A stretch of 64,000 nt of DNA from Lawsonibacter asaccharolyticus (lineage in GTDB: Bacteria > Bacillota > Clostridia > Oscillospirales > Oscillospiraceae): positions 806,001 to 870,000 of the forward strand of contig BFBT01000001.1 of the NCBI GenBank assembly GCA_003112755.1, in the 5' to 3' direction. A model generated the notes under the pieces. That model was not told the origin of the DNA. It ran no database searches and was given only the letters and a program-made list of their open reading frames with translations. The position numbers and the translations under genes are program-made. This document shows positions 35,713-45,200 of this stretch, piece by piece. The stretch's first letter is position 1; the number at the start of each line of letters is the position of its first letter.

Positions 35713-35742
35713 ATTATAGCACCCCTTTTTCCACAGCGTCAA
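35713..35742 (-). promoter_or_regulatory. Probable sigma-A promoter of the LysR gene
   Basis: Minus strand TTGACG-18-TATAAT, about 47 bases before the ATG. Confidence 0.65.
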
Positions 35743-35801
35743 GACAGGAAAAAGTCCCAAAAAGAACCAAAAAGAAAGGTATGTTCAAAACCGATCTCTG
35801 G

Positions 35802-35820
35802 TATGTGATACCGGTATTGG
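35802..35820 (+). promoter_or_regulatory. Operator-like motif ahead of dctP
   Basis: Contains the inverted repeat GGTAT-GTG-ATACC (starting one base to the left) and the palindrome ATACCGGTAT; a near copy stands before the cupin gene at 32366. Confidence 0.5.
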
Positions 35821-35907
35821 AATTCTGAAAAGGGCTCTGATAAGATTGAGTCATCAGAACAAGCGGCCGCCTCAGGCGGCGAGTCAAATCAGGAAGGGAG
35901 AATTCAA

Positions 35908-37035
35908 ATGAACACCACAAAGAAACTGATCAGCTTGACCCTCGCAGCAGCAATGTCTCTGTCTCTGGCAGCCTGTGGAGGAGGGGGGACCTCCGCGGGT
36001 TCCACCCCGCCCCCGTCCGGCTCCAGCACAGGCTCCGGCGCCGTTCAGAGCGTGGCGGATTACGACATCCAGCCTGAACTGGACAGCTCTGTGGACTACA
36101 CCCAGGGCGACTCCTACTCCTTCATCATTGCCACCGACGGCGCTGAGGACCGCGTGGACGGCCTGTTGGTCCATTACATGGCGGATCAGCTTAACGCCAT
36201 CACCGGCGGCCGCATCCAGCTGCAGATGTATTTCAACGGCTCCATGGGGACCGACACTGAGCTGTGCGAATCTACACAGGCCGGTGATGTGGCCTTCTTC
36301 CTGGGGTCCACCGCATTCACCGCCAATTTCGTCCCTGAGCTGAATGCCATTGATCTCCCTTTCCTCTATCAGGATGCCCAACAGTTCCGGGATACCATGG
36401 ACGATGAGACGGTCTTCCGCTTCTACGAGGAGAAATACCAGGATAAAGGCTTTGAGCTCATCGGCTTCTTCGACCAGGGCATGCGTCAGATGACCAGCAA
36501 CATCAAGGTCCAGTCCCCTGACGACATGCAGGGACAGAAGATCCGGGTCATGGAGAACCAACTGCACATCTCCATCTGGCAGGCGCTGGGCGCCAACCCA
36601 ACCCCTATGGCCTTCTCTGAGGTCTATATGGCGCTGCAGCAGGGCACCATCGATGCCCAGGAGAACCCCTTTGAGGTCATCTACGCCAACCGCCTGTATG
36701 AGCAGCAGGACTATGTGATCCTGACAAACCATCTGCCCGCATCCCACAACCTGCTGATCAGCCAGGTCGTCTACAACGGCCTGAGCGATACAGACAAGGA
36801 GCTGATCATGGCTGTGGGCAAGGCCGCCATTCAGTATTCCAGAGAGCAGTGCGACGCCCGGCTCTCTGAGCGTATGGACTTGGTGGCTCAGACCGGAACC
36901 GAGATCGTGGAACTCCCCGCCGACGTTCTGGAGCAGCTGCGGGACAAGTGCTCCGGTGTCTATGACGAGGTCCGCGCCACCTACGGCGATGAGCTGGTGG
37001 ACATGCAGATCAGCACCGCTGAGAAATACGCCTGA
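35908..37035 (+). CDS. TRAP transporter substrate-binding lipoprotein (DctP-like)
   Basis: This 375-aa lipoprotein (lipobox LAAC, Cys23) has a Gly/Ser/Pro linker and a DctP-type domain: GGRIQLQMYFNGSMGTDTEL, FFDQGMRQMTSNIKVQSPDD and QQGTIDAQENPFEVIYANRL, where the conserved region that holds the substrate carboxylate lies. It captures the compound for DctQM. It is the first gene of the second transcript, followed by two catabolic genes. Confidence 0.93.
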   Translation: MNTTKKLISLTLAAAMSLSLAACGGGGTSAGSTPPPSGSSTGSGAVQSVADYDIQPELDSSVDYTQGDSYSFIIATDGAEDRVDGLLVHYMADQLNAITGGRIQLQMYFNGSMGTDTELCESTQAGDVAFFLGSTAFTANFVPELNAIDLPFLYQDAQQFRDTMDDETVFRFYEEKYQDKGFELIGFFDQGMRQMTSNIKVQSPDDMQGQKIRVMENQLHISIWQALGANPTPMAFSEVYMALQQGTIDAQENPFEVIYANRLYEQQDYVILTNHLPASHNLLISQVVYNGLSDTDKELIMAVGKAAIQYSREQCDARLSERMDLVAQTGTEIVELPADVLEQLRDKCSGVYDEVRATYGDELVDMQISTAEKYA

Positions 37036-37064
37036 GCGGAACGTCTGAGATAGAAACTGTTCGT

Positions 37065-37095
37065 CCTCCGGGGAGCGGGCCCCGTTTCCCGGAGG
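37065..37095 (+). other. Intercistronic hairpin after dctP
   Basis: CCTCCGGG / CCCGGAGG stem (8 bp) between dctP and the isomerase-like gene, without a T-run. Such hairpins often let the binding protein be made in excess over the genes behind it. The right arm ends 22 bases before the next ATG. Confidence 0.45.
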
Positions 37096-37117
37096 ATGAT
37101 ATCTTAGGAGGCAACTG

Positions 37118-37930
37118 ATGAAACACCTTTACTCCCTGGTCCATTTGACAAACATCAGCTGTCCGCCCCCGGAGATGATCCGGGTGGCGGCCAGGGCGGG
37201 CTATGATGCGGTCAGCCTGCGGACCATCCCCATGGGGCTGCCGGGGGAGCGTCCCTATGACATCGCAAAGGATCCCCATCTGCTTCGTGAGACCCGGCGG
37301 GCCGCTCAGGAGACAGGCATCCTGCTGCACGATACAGAGAATGCCCGCATCGCGGCTGGAGTGGATGTGCAGGACTATGAACCGGCGCTGGCGGCCGCAG
37401 CAGAGCTGGGCATCCGGCACATCCTGACCAACATCTGGACCCCGGACCGCTCATTTTATACCGATCAGTTCTGCCGGCTGTGTGAGCTGGCCGCCCGATA
37501 TGAGCAGACGGTCAGCGTGGAATTCGTCACATGGGCCAGTGTCACCGATCTCCGTCAGGTCAGGCAGCTGCTCCTGGACTCCGGCAAAGAGAACGTGGGC
37601 GTGGTGGTAGACTGCCTGCACTTTTACCGCTCCCGGGTCCAGCTGCATGAGCTGGAGGAGTGCCCCCGGAGCTGGTTCCATTACGCGCACCTGTGCGACT
37701 GTGAGGCCCCGATCCCCACGGATGAGGCGGCACTGATCCACACCGGCCGGGCGGAACGCCTGTATCCCGGGGAGGGTGCAATCCCCATCGCGGAGATCAT
37801 TTCCAGGATCCCGCAGGTGGTGTGCGGTGTGGAAGTGCCCCACCTGACAAGAGTGGAAAAGATAGGCTATGAGACCCATGCCAGACGGGCCCTGGAAGGG
37901 GCAAAGGCATGTCTGGGGGAGCAACGATAA
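37118..37930 (+). CDS. Sugar phosphate isomerase/epimerase-like TIM barrel
   Basis: A 270-aa AP-endonuclease-2-type TIM barrel: GYDAVSLRTIPMG, the strand end VSVEFVTWASV, VGVVVDCLHFYRS and HYAHLCDCEAPIP carry the Glu, Asp/His and His residues that bind the metal in this family. Members isomerise sugars, inosose or keto acids. It is co-transcribed with dctP and an SDR, so together they probably take the imported sugar acid into metabolism. AGGAGGCAACTG precedes ATG 37118. Confidence 0.87.
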   Translation: MKHLYSLVHLTNISCPPPEMIRVAARAGYDAVSLRTIPMGLPGERPYDIAKDPHLLRETRRAAQETGILLHDTENARIAAGVDVQDYEPALAAAAELGIRHILTNIWTPDRSFYTDQFCRLCELAARYEQTVSVEFVTWASVTDLRQVRQLLLDSGKENVGVVVDCLHFYRSRVQLHELEECPRSWFHYAHLCDCEAPIPTDEAALIHTGRAERLYPGEGAIPIAEIISRIPQVVCGVEVPHLTRVEKIGYETHARRALEGAKACLGEQR

Positions 37931-37947
37931 GACTGGAGGGATATGCA

Positions 37948-38700
37948 ATGGAGCGATATGAACATAAAGTTGTGCTGATCACTGGCGCGGGGGATATCGC
38001 CGGCGCCACTGCCCGGCGGCTGCTGTCTGAGGGCGGAAAAGTGGCGCTGACCGATTTTTCCCGGGAGGCGCTGGACCAGGAGGCCAGGATGCTGAAAGAG
38101 GAAGGCTGGGATGAGGACCGGGTGATGACCATCCCGGGCGACGTCCGAAGCTTGGAGGACTGCCAGGCCGCCGCAGCCGAAGTAAAGGAAAAGTGGGGCA
38201 GGATCGACGTCTTGGTAGCCACGGCAGGTATCCTCCGTCACTTTCCCATCGATGAGCTGACAGAAGCCCAGTGGCAGGATGTGATCGACATTAACTTGAC
38301 AGGGGTCTATCATTCGGTGAAAGCGGTGGTCCCCGCCATGAAGGAGCAGAACTACGGTCGGATCGTACTGATCTCCTCCATTGGGGGCCGCACGGGCCGC
38401 CCGGGGGTGGGGGTGAATTACGCTGCCGCAAAGGCTGGGATCAACGGCATGGCCATGTGCCTGGGATATGAGCTGGGCCCCTGGAACATTACCGTGAACA
38501 GCGTAGCGCCTGGGCCGCTGAAGGGGAAAATGTTCCTCTCTCTCTCTCAGGATAAGGTGGATAAGCTCTCTGCGGGTGTCCGCATCCCGAGACTGGGAGA
38601 GCTGGATGACATCGCCGGCGCCATCGCATACCTGGGCAGCGATGACGCATCCTGGACCACCGGTGAGGTGCTGGATGTGAACGGAGGCCTGCAATACTGA
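37948..38700 (+). CDS. Short-chain dehydrogenase/reductase (SDR)
   Basis: A 250-aa classical SDR: the dinucleotide motif is ITGAGDIAGATARRLLSEGG, the second-strand Asp-Phe-Ser suggests NAD preference, ATAGILRHFP is the NAG-type motif, and the catalytic residues appear in ISSIGGR (Ser) and YAAAKAG (Tyr, Lys). It ends with DVNGGLQY. It probably oxidises or reduces the sugar acid brought in by the TRAP system. ATG 37948 with GGAGGGATATGCA is preferred. Confidence 0.92.
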   Translation: MERYEHKVVLITGAGDIAGATARRLLSEGGKVALTDFSREALDQEARMLKEEGWDEDRVMTIPGDVRSLEDCQAAAAEVKEKWGRIDVLVATAGILRHFPIDELTEAQWQDVIDINLTGVYHSVKAVVPAMKEQNYGRIVLISSIGGRTGRPGVGVNYAAAKAGINGMAMCLGYELGPWNITVNSVAPGPLKGKMFLSLSQDKVDKLSAGVRIPRLGELDDIAGAIAYLGSDDASWTTGEVLDVNGGLQY

Positions 38701-38762
38701 CCGATCCAGAACCGTGGGCCCAACGAGAGGTCACTCCTGCGGGATACGCCTGCAGAACGCAA

Positions 38763-38801
38763 AAAGATCCCCGTCCATTTTCACAATGGACGGGGATCTT
38801 T
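38763..38801. terminator. Terminator between convergent SDR and deoC
   Basis: A perfect 17-bp stem (AAAGATCCCCGTCCATT / AATGGACGGGGATCTTT), loop TTCAC. Confidence 0.9.
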
Positions 38802-38821
38802 CGGTGTGAAAAGGGCTGGGC

Positions 38822-39481
38822 TCAGCCGTTGCTCTGAGCCTGGACCAGGGCAACCAGACCGCTGCTGCCGATACGGTCGGCCCCCAGTTCCAGGTAGGTC
38901 TGGGCCTCCTCCAGGGTGCGGATGCCGCCGGCCGCCTTGATCCTCACATCGGGGCTGCAGTGCTCCCGGAACAGCTTCACATCCTCATAGGTAGCGCCGC
39001 CGGTAGAGAAGCCAGTGGAGGTCTTGATAAAGTCTGCTCCGGACATGGAGACGATACGGCACATGGCCTGCTTCTCCTCACAGGTCAGCAGGCAGGCCTC
39101 CACGATGACCTTCAGGATACGTCCCTTACAGGATGCTTTGACCGCCTTGATCTCCTCCAGCACCCCCTCCCAGTCGCCGCTCTTCACCAGGCCCAGATCA
39201 GCCACCATGTCGATCTCGTCCGCTCCCCCGCGGATGGCGTCCTCGGTCTCGAACACCTTGACCTCAGGAGTGGAGTAGCCGTTGGGGAAACCCACCACGG
39301 TGCATATCTTCAGCTGATTGCCCACATAGGCGGCGGCCCGCTTCACATAGCGGGGCGGGATGCAGACGGAGGCAGTGCGGCAGGTGAGGCCTTCGTCACA
39401 GACCGTCTTGACCTGGTCCCAGGTGGCGGTGGGGGTCAGAAGTGTGTGATCCACGTGGCGAAGCAGTTCGCTGTAATCCAT
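38822..39481 (-). CDS. deoC: Deoxyribose-phosphate aldolase
   Basis: A 219-aa class I aldolase that splits deoxyribose-5-phosphate into glyceraldehyde-3-phosphate and acetaldehyde. Seen are HTLLTPTATWDQV at the N-terminus, VVGFPNGYSTPEVKVFE, GRILKVIVEACLL (the Schiff-base Lys region in DeoC is the later FIKTSTGFSTGGAT) and the C-terminal phosphate-binding GGIRTLEEA. It is a single gene convergent with the SDR. A link with the TRAP cluster is not required. Confidence 0.95.
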   Translation of the reverse strand: MDYSELLRHVDHTLLTPTATWDQVKTVCDEGLTCRTASVCIPPRYVKRAAAYVGNQLKICTVVGFPNGYSTPEVKVFETEDAIRGGADEIDMVADLGLVKSGDWEGVLEEIKAVKASCKGRILKVIVEACLLTCEEKQAMCRIVSMSGADFIKTSTGFSTGGATYEDVKLFREHCSPDVRIKAAGGIRTLEEAQTYLELGADRIGSSGLVALVQAQSNG

Positions 39482-39599
39482 ATTCTATGATCTCCTTCCT
39501 GTATGGGGCGCAGAGATACCCATTTTAGGCTGTTTTCTCTCTATTTTACCCTATGGCGCGGCGATTGTCCAGCCCCGGGGCCGGTCATTCAGAAAGAAG

Positions 39600-39623
39600 G
39601 GGCCGGAGGATCTCCTCCGGCCC
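39600..39623 (-). terminator. Terminator of metK
   Basis: GGGCCGGAGG-ATCT-CCTCCGGCCC perfect 10-bp stem, then CTTCTTTCT on the minus strand, about 60 bases past the metK stop. Confidence 0.8.
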
Positions 39624-39684
39624 TTATTTGCGCCTGTACAGTCTATGAGGCGCCAACTGAAAAGATTCCTGGCCGCTGACGCCG

Positions 39685-40866
39685 TTACAGAGCCGCCTTC
39701 AGTGCCTCTGCCCGGTCGGTCTTCTCCCAGGACAGGTCCAGGTCGTCCCGCCCAAAGTGCCCATAGGCCGCCAGCTGGCGGTAGATGGGGCGGCGCAGCC
39801 CCAGATCCCGGATGATGGCAGCCGGACGCAGGTCAAAGACTTGTTCCACTGCGTCGGAGAGCTGTTCGTCCGGCACCGTTCCGGTGCCGAAGGTATCCAC
39901 GCGGACGGAGACGGGGCGGGCCACACCAATGGCATAAGCCAGCTGGACCTGGCAGCGCCGGGCCAGCCCGGCGGCCACCACGTTCTTCGCCACCCAGCGG
40001 GCGGCATAGGCGGCCGACCGGTCCACCTTAGTGGGGTCCTTGCCGGAGAAAGCGCCGCCTCCGTGGGGAGCGCTGCCGCCGTAGGTGTCCACGATGATCT
40101 TCCGCCCGGTGAGGCCGGAGTCTCCCTGAGGACCGCCGATGACGAACCGGCCGGTGGGGTTGACGTAGATCTTGGTCTGATCGTCCAGCAGCTCGGCAGG
40201 GATGATGGGCTTGATGACCAGCTGGATCATATCCTGCCGGATCTGGTCCAGGGACGCCTCCGGCCCGTGCTGGGTGGAGACCACCACCGCGTCCACCCGC
40301 AGGGGGCGGTTCTCTCCGTCATACTCCACCGTGACTTGGGTCTTGCCATCAGGGCGCAGGTAGTCCACCAGTCCCTCCTTGCGGACCTGGGTCAGACGGC
40401 GGGCCAGCCGCTGGGCCAGAGAGATGGGCAGCGGCATCAGCTCGGGGGTCTCGTCGCAGGCGTAGCCGAACATCATGCCCTGGTCCCCAGCCCCGTTGTC
40501 CAGGCCGTCGTCCTGGGTGCCCTCCTTGGCCTCCAGACACTTGTCCACGCCCATGGCGATGTCGGGGGACTGCTCATCGATGGAGGTGACCACCGCGCAT
40601 GTGTCACAATCAAAGCCGAACTTGGCCCGGTCATAGCCGATCTCCTTCACAACCTGTCGGGCGATCTTTGGGATGTCCACATAACAGGAGGTAGTGATCT
40701 CCCCCATCACGTGGATCAGGCCGGTGGACGCCGTGGTCTCACAGGCCACCCGGGCGTCCGGGTCCTGGGCCAGGATGGCGTCCAGTACCGCATCTGAGAT
40801 CTGGTCGCAGATCTTGTCAGGATGGCCCTCGGTCACTGATTCAGAGGTAAACAGTCGCTTTGCCAT
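39685..40866 (-). CDS. metK: S-adenosylmethionine synthase
   Basis: A 393-aa enzyme making SAM from methionine and ATP. Signature blocks are present: [23 protein letters not shown] at the N-terminus, [12 protein letters not shown] (ATP-binding loop) and [22 protein letters not shown] (phosphate loop). Length is typical. Expression is controlled by the SAM-I riboswitch directly upstream, as expected for feedback by the product. Confidence 0.98.
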   Translation of the reverse strand: MAKRLFTSESVTEGHPDKICDQISDAVLDAILAQDPDARVACETTASTGLIHVMGEITTSCYVDIPKIARQVVKEIGYDRAKFGFDCDTCAVVTSIDEQSPDIAMGVDKCLEAKEGTQDDGLDNGAGDQGMMFGYACDETPELMPLPISLAQRLARRLTQVRKEGLVDYLRPDGKTQVTVEYDGENRPLRVDAVVVSTQHGPEASLDQIRQDMIQLVIKPIIPAELLDDQTKIYVNPTGRFVIGGPQGDSGLTGRKIIVDTYGGSAPHGGGAFSGKDPTKVDRSAAYAARWVAKNVVAAGLARRCQVQLAYAIGVARPVSVRVDTFGTGTVPDEQLSDAVEQVFDLRPAAIIRDLGLRRPIYRQLAAYGHFGRDDLDLSWEKTDRAEALKAAL

Positions 40867-40896
40867 AATATTTCGTCCTTTCTTCTGTCGGGGGGA

Positions 40897-41036
40897 TGAA
40901 AAACGCTCCGCCGAGGCGGAGCGTCAGAGTCCATGCACCCTCATCTTTCGATACACTACCGCCGGATTTGGCACCTTGCGGAACGCAGGTTGCCGGGCTT
41001 CATCGGGCCGTTCCCTCCACCACTCTTGATAAGGCT
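40897..41036 (-). promoter_or_regulatory. SAM-I (S-box) riboswitch with terminator
   Basis: Minus strand shows the S-box pieces in order: CTTATCAAGAG at the 5' end, GGAGGGAACGGCCCGATGAA, GCCCGGCAACC, AAGGTGCCAAATCC, and GATGAGGGTG closing the core. The expression platform is the stem ACGCTCCGCC-TC-GGCGGAGCGT followed by TTTTTC (40896-40923). SAM binding would favour this terminator and shut off metK. Confidence 0.95.
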
Positions 41037-41054
41037 ATTCAGTTTGTAAAAATC

Positions 41055-41082
41055 ATTCTATCAGATTTTGTAGATTTGTCAA
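41055..41082 (-). promoter_or_regulatory. Sigma-A promoter of the metK riboswitch
   Basis: Minus strand TTGACA-16-TAGAAT, ending about 20 bases before the first conserved riboswitch helix. Confidence 0.75.
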
Positions 41083-41110
41083 TGGAAAGATCAAGATCCG
41101 CCGCAGTTTT

Positions 41111-41716
41111 TTACAGTGTCTTTGCCAGCTCGGAGATGATGTCCACGCACCGCTGGATGCCGATGATTCCGCTGTCCAGAGAGAGGTGGTAGTTCTGGGA
41201 CATGCCCCAATCCCCGTCGGTATAGTGCTTGTAGTAGACGCGGCGCCTCTTGTCCTTCTCCTCCAGGCGTTTTTCCGGGCTCTTCTCGCTGGAGCCGTAC
41301 AGGCGCACGATACGGTCCGCCCGGGCCGCCATAGAGGCGTGAATGAATACGTTGAGACAATCCTCCCGTTCCCGCAGGATATAATCGGCACACCGGCCCA
41401 CGATGACGCAGGGCTCTTTTTCCGCAAGGCTCCGAATGACCCTGCACTGAATGGCCCAAAGAAAATCATTGGCGGACATTCCCTCCATGGCTCCCTGGGA
41501 CCCCCGGGCAGCAAAACCAAAAGAGAGCCAGTTTTTGGAGGGGGCATACTCGCCAGCCTGTTCAATGTACTTCTCATCAAAGCCGGTCTCCACCGCGACC
41601 TGGCGGACCAGCTCCTTGTCATAATAAGAATATCCCAGCTTCTGTGCCACCTCCTTGCCGATGGTGCGCCCGCCGCTGCCAAACTCACGGCTGATCGTAA
41701 TGATTCGTTTGCTCAT
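41111..41716 (-). CDS. Cytidylate kinase-like protein
   Basis: A 201-aa P-loop protein of the cytidylate-kinase-like family common in Clostridia: ITISREFGSGGRTIGKEVAQ (phosphate loop), YYDKELVRQVAVETGF, CVIVGRCADYILRE and the Arg-rich lid (KSPEKRLEEKDKRRRVYYKH). True CMP kinase activity is uncertain for this group. It is a single gene with its own promoter. Confidence 0.88.
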   Translation of the reverse strand: MSKRIITISREFGSGGRTIGKEVAQKLGYSYYDKELVRQVAVETGFDEKYIEQAGEYAPSKNWLSFGFAARGSQGAMEGMSANDFLWAIQCRVIRSLAEKEPCVIVGRCADYILREREDCLNVFIHASMAARADRIVRLYGSSEKSPEKRLEEKDKRRRVYYKHYTDGDWGMSQNYHLSLDSGIIGIQRCVDIISELAKTL

Positions 41717-41970
41717 ACTATCGTCCTCCTACAACACCGGATCTTGAGACTATTGGCCACAGAAAAGATATGCACTGAGGCATACCCTTCAGAAAAGGTA
41801 CACTGTATTTCCGAAAACTCCGATTCTTTTGTGTGCCCCCTAGGGGGCGAAAACCTCTACACACAAACAAAAACCGAAATTGGAGATTTTTAATGATTAT
41901 ACTATGCCAATGCAGGTTTTTCAAGTGTACAGGGAATACACCGTTGCAAAGACAGATGTAAAAAAGCAAA
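41717..41970. other. Intergenic region between cytidylate kinase-like gene and leader repeat
   Basis: No gene seen. It holds the kinase promoter (41896-41924) and a perfect 14-base palindrome GCCCCCTAGGGGGC near 41837-41850 between the promoter and the gene, a possible operator or small hairpin in the leader. Confidence 0.6.
41896..41924 (-). promoter_or_regulatory. Sigma-A promoter of the cytidylate kinase-like gene
   Basis: Minus strand TTGAAA-17-TATAAT, about 180 bases before the start codon. Confidence 0.7.
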
Positions 41971-42242
41971 ATGTCTACCAAAAGTCTACCAAAAAAGGGC
42001 GGCGGGAGCCTGGAGTTTCAGGGCCCTGCCGTTCCTTCTGTTTTTGCGTGTCTACCAAATGTCTACCAGGGAAACTTTTTAGGCGTGATCTCGGGGATTT
42101 TTCCCTTGATCTCCCCCTTTTTATAACCAATTCCTCCTGTGTCAGAAGTGTTGTACAGGCATAGTGGGTCGAAATGTTCTGGAAAAGGCCCAGTTTGTCA
42201 GAAAACAGCGACTTTTGTCAATATAAAAAGGAGGAATATCCA
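41971..42242 (+). repeat. 272-bp leader repeat, copy 2, with phased TCTACCA motifs
   Basis: Aligned without gaps to 27421-27692. The four TCTACCA motifs are at 41974, 41985, 42051 and 42062, again in two pairs with an 11-base period, while about a dozen other positions have changed. It ends at the ribosome site AAAAAGGAGGAATATCC of the second SLH gene. Confidence 0.85.
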
Positions 42243-45200
42243 ATGAGAAACCTGAAGCGTGCTCTCAGCCTGGCTCTGGCTTCCGTTATGCTCCTGGGCA
42301 TGATGGTCGTGGGTTCCAGCGCTAAGGGCCTTGACGACTTCAGCGACAACGCTGAGATCGTCAACAAGGACGCCGTGGCGGTCACCTCTGCCATCGGCCT
42401 CTTTGACGGCTACGAGGACGGGTCCTTCGGCCCCAAGAACGTAGTCACCCGCGCCGAGATGGCCGTTATCATCAGCACCATGCTGTACGGCGCCGGCGTG
42501 AACGTCAACCAGTTCGCGGAGACCAATGTGTTCACCGACGTCCCCGCCTGGGCGGAGGGCTATGTGAACCTGTGCTCCAGCCTGGGCATCGTGGCCGGCG
42601 TGGGCGAGGGCAAGTTTGACCCCAACGCCACCGTGACCACCGCGCAGGCCGTGCTGATGCTGTGCCGCGCCCTAGGCTATTTCCAGAACGCCGCTGACTT
42701 CGGCGACAACTGGATGCTGGCTGCCACCGCCAAGGGCACCGCTCTGGGCCTGTACGGCGACCTGAAGCTGGCCGCCAACGAGGGTCTGACCCGCGACAAC
42801 GTGGCTGAGCTGGTGTTCAACGCCCTGACCAAGGCTGTGCCCGTTCAGTACAATGAGCTGCTGGGCGTGTACTACAACGAGAACAAGGGTATCCTGTACT
42901 CTCTGACCTACTACTACACCGATACCCTGGGCTACAAGAACTTCGACCTGGTCTACAAGACCAACGAGAACACCGATTACGGCCGTCCCGGCACCACCTG
43001 GGGCATCGGCTCCTATCGGATGGACGGCAACCCCTCCGGCGAGGGCAACAAGGAAGGCGTGCTGAATGAGGACGGCTCCCTGATCCCCGAGCGGGTGAAG
43101 ATGACCTCCGATGATGAGATCATCACTGTGGCCGACACCCCCGACTTCACCTACACCGCCAACACCAAGGAGAACGTGATCTACAAGGCTGTTGGCAAGA
43201 GCGTGGTGGACGACTACACCTGGAATGTCTATGTGGACGGCGCTGAGCAGGCCGGCGACGATCTGGCTCCCGCCAACGACAAGGACACCGACTACGCCTA
43301 CACCGCCAAGGGCGCCACCACCGAGATCTATGTGGACGACGTGAACGACACCGTCACCGTGGTCATGATCAACTACTACATGGCCGAGGTCACCAAGGTC
43401 AAGGACGGCGAGGTCACGGTCCGCGTGCTCAGCGACAAGGCCAAGACTAACCCCATCGACGAGCGCACCATCACCGCCGACGGCTTCGCTGAGGACGACT
43501 ATGTGGTCATTACCGTGGACGTGAACGACGATGACGACTCCTTCGTCGCTTCCATCGCTGATCCCGCCACCGCTGAAGGCAGCGTGACCTATGTCGCCAA
43601 GGCTTCTGAGCCCGAGGATGAGGACAAGGGCAGCTATGTCAAGCTGGACGACGGCAACAAGTACACCTATTCCAAGTACACCGCCTCTGATCTGGATGAC
43701 ATCAACGAGGTCCATCCCACTCTCGATATTGCCTACCGTCTGTATCTGGACCCCAACGGCTATGTCATTGGCTTCCTGGCGATGGATGACTACTATGCCA
43801 ACTATCTGTATGTGGATACTGCAGACAGCTACCTGAAGACCATCGAGGCCAAGGTCGTCTTCACCGACGGCACCGAGAAGAAGGTCACCATTGACAACGA
43901 ATGGGTCAATGGCACCGAAATGAACGTGGCCGACGTGGAGAAGGCGTACAACAATGGCGGCCTGGTGGGCGGCGTGTATGCCTATTCCGTGGACGACGAT
44001 GTCTACACTCTGCGCCCCATCCTGGACATGGATGACCAGGCGGACCGCGAGAACCAGAACAGCCTGTACAAGAACTACAAGGATGTGGCCTCCAATGTGA
44101 CCGGCGCAGGCGCCGAGATCATCAATGACGCGGCCTACATCACCGCCAATGGCAAGACCTATATTGTGGACGAGGACACTGTCTTTGTTGATGTGGATGA
44201 GAATACCATCTACACTGGCTTTGAGAATGTTCCCGATTATAAGAAGGTCGATTCCAACGACGAGGACGTGAAGTTCTGGGTCATCGATACCCGTGAGAAC
44301 GATGGCGTGCTGGACGTGGTGTTTATCTACTCCGGCGAGGCCAGCAACAGCAACGACACCTACTTCTATGCCGCTACCACCGACTATGAGACCTATGACA
44401 AGAACAAGAACTACAAGCAGCACGAGGTCTATGTGGACGGCGAGAAGCAGACCCTGGTCTTCAGCCAGACCGGCCATGATCCTGTGAACGCCAAGGGGCT
44501 TTACAAGGTCCTGAAGACCAACGGCGAGAATGTGGTGACCTCCGTCGAGCCCATCGCGGAGAGCCAGTTCAGCGCCGTCAAGTCCGTGGGCAGCCGCAGC
44601 TTCTACCTGACTGAGACTGTGGGCGGCGTCCCGAAGGATGTTCAGTATGTCACCAACAGCGACAGCGTGGTCGTGGTCGTCACCTATGACCTGAAGACCA
44701 ATGGCGTGGATTACCAGAGCCCCGATGTCTCCAAGGCCACTGATCTGAAGGATATGAAGGCCGACGAGGACTACACCACCACCGTCTATGTGGCGAACAA
44801 GTCCGACGACGGCAAGACCGCCGATCTGGTGTACGTCCTGAAGAAAGAGATCCCCACCTATGACAACACCATCACCTTCAACGGCGACGGTTTCACCGTT
44901 GTCAAGGAGGAGGGCAAGTTCGAGGTCGTTGATGGCAACAAGATCAAGGTCAACGACAATCAGGACGTAAAGTTCAAGCTCAACATCACCTCCGGCTATG
45001 AGCTGGTGTCTGTGAAGCTGGGCGACGAGGTCCTGACTGCCAGCAATGGTGTTTACACCATCAACAATGTCACCAAGAACCTGACCGTCACCGTGACCAC
45101 CAAGCCCGTGGCTCAGGCCAAGGGGACCGTGGGCATCGTGGACGAGAGTTCTAAGCCTCAGGCCCTGGGCGTGGCCTATCAGGGCGACAAGCCCACCCTG

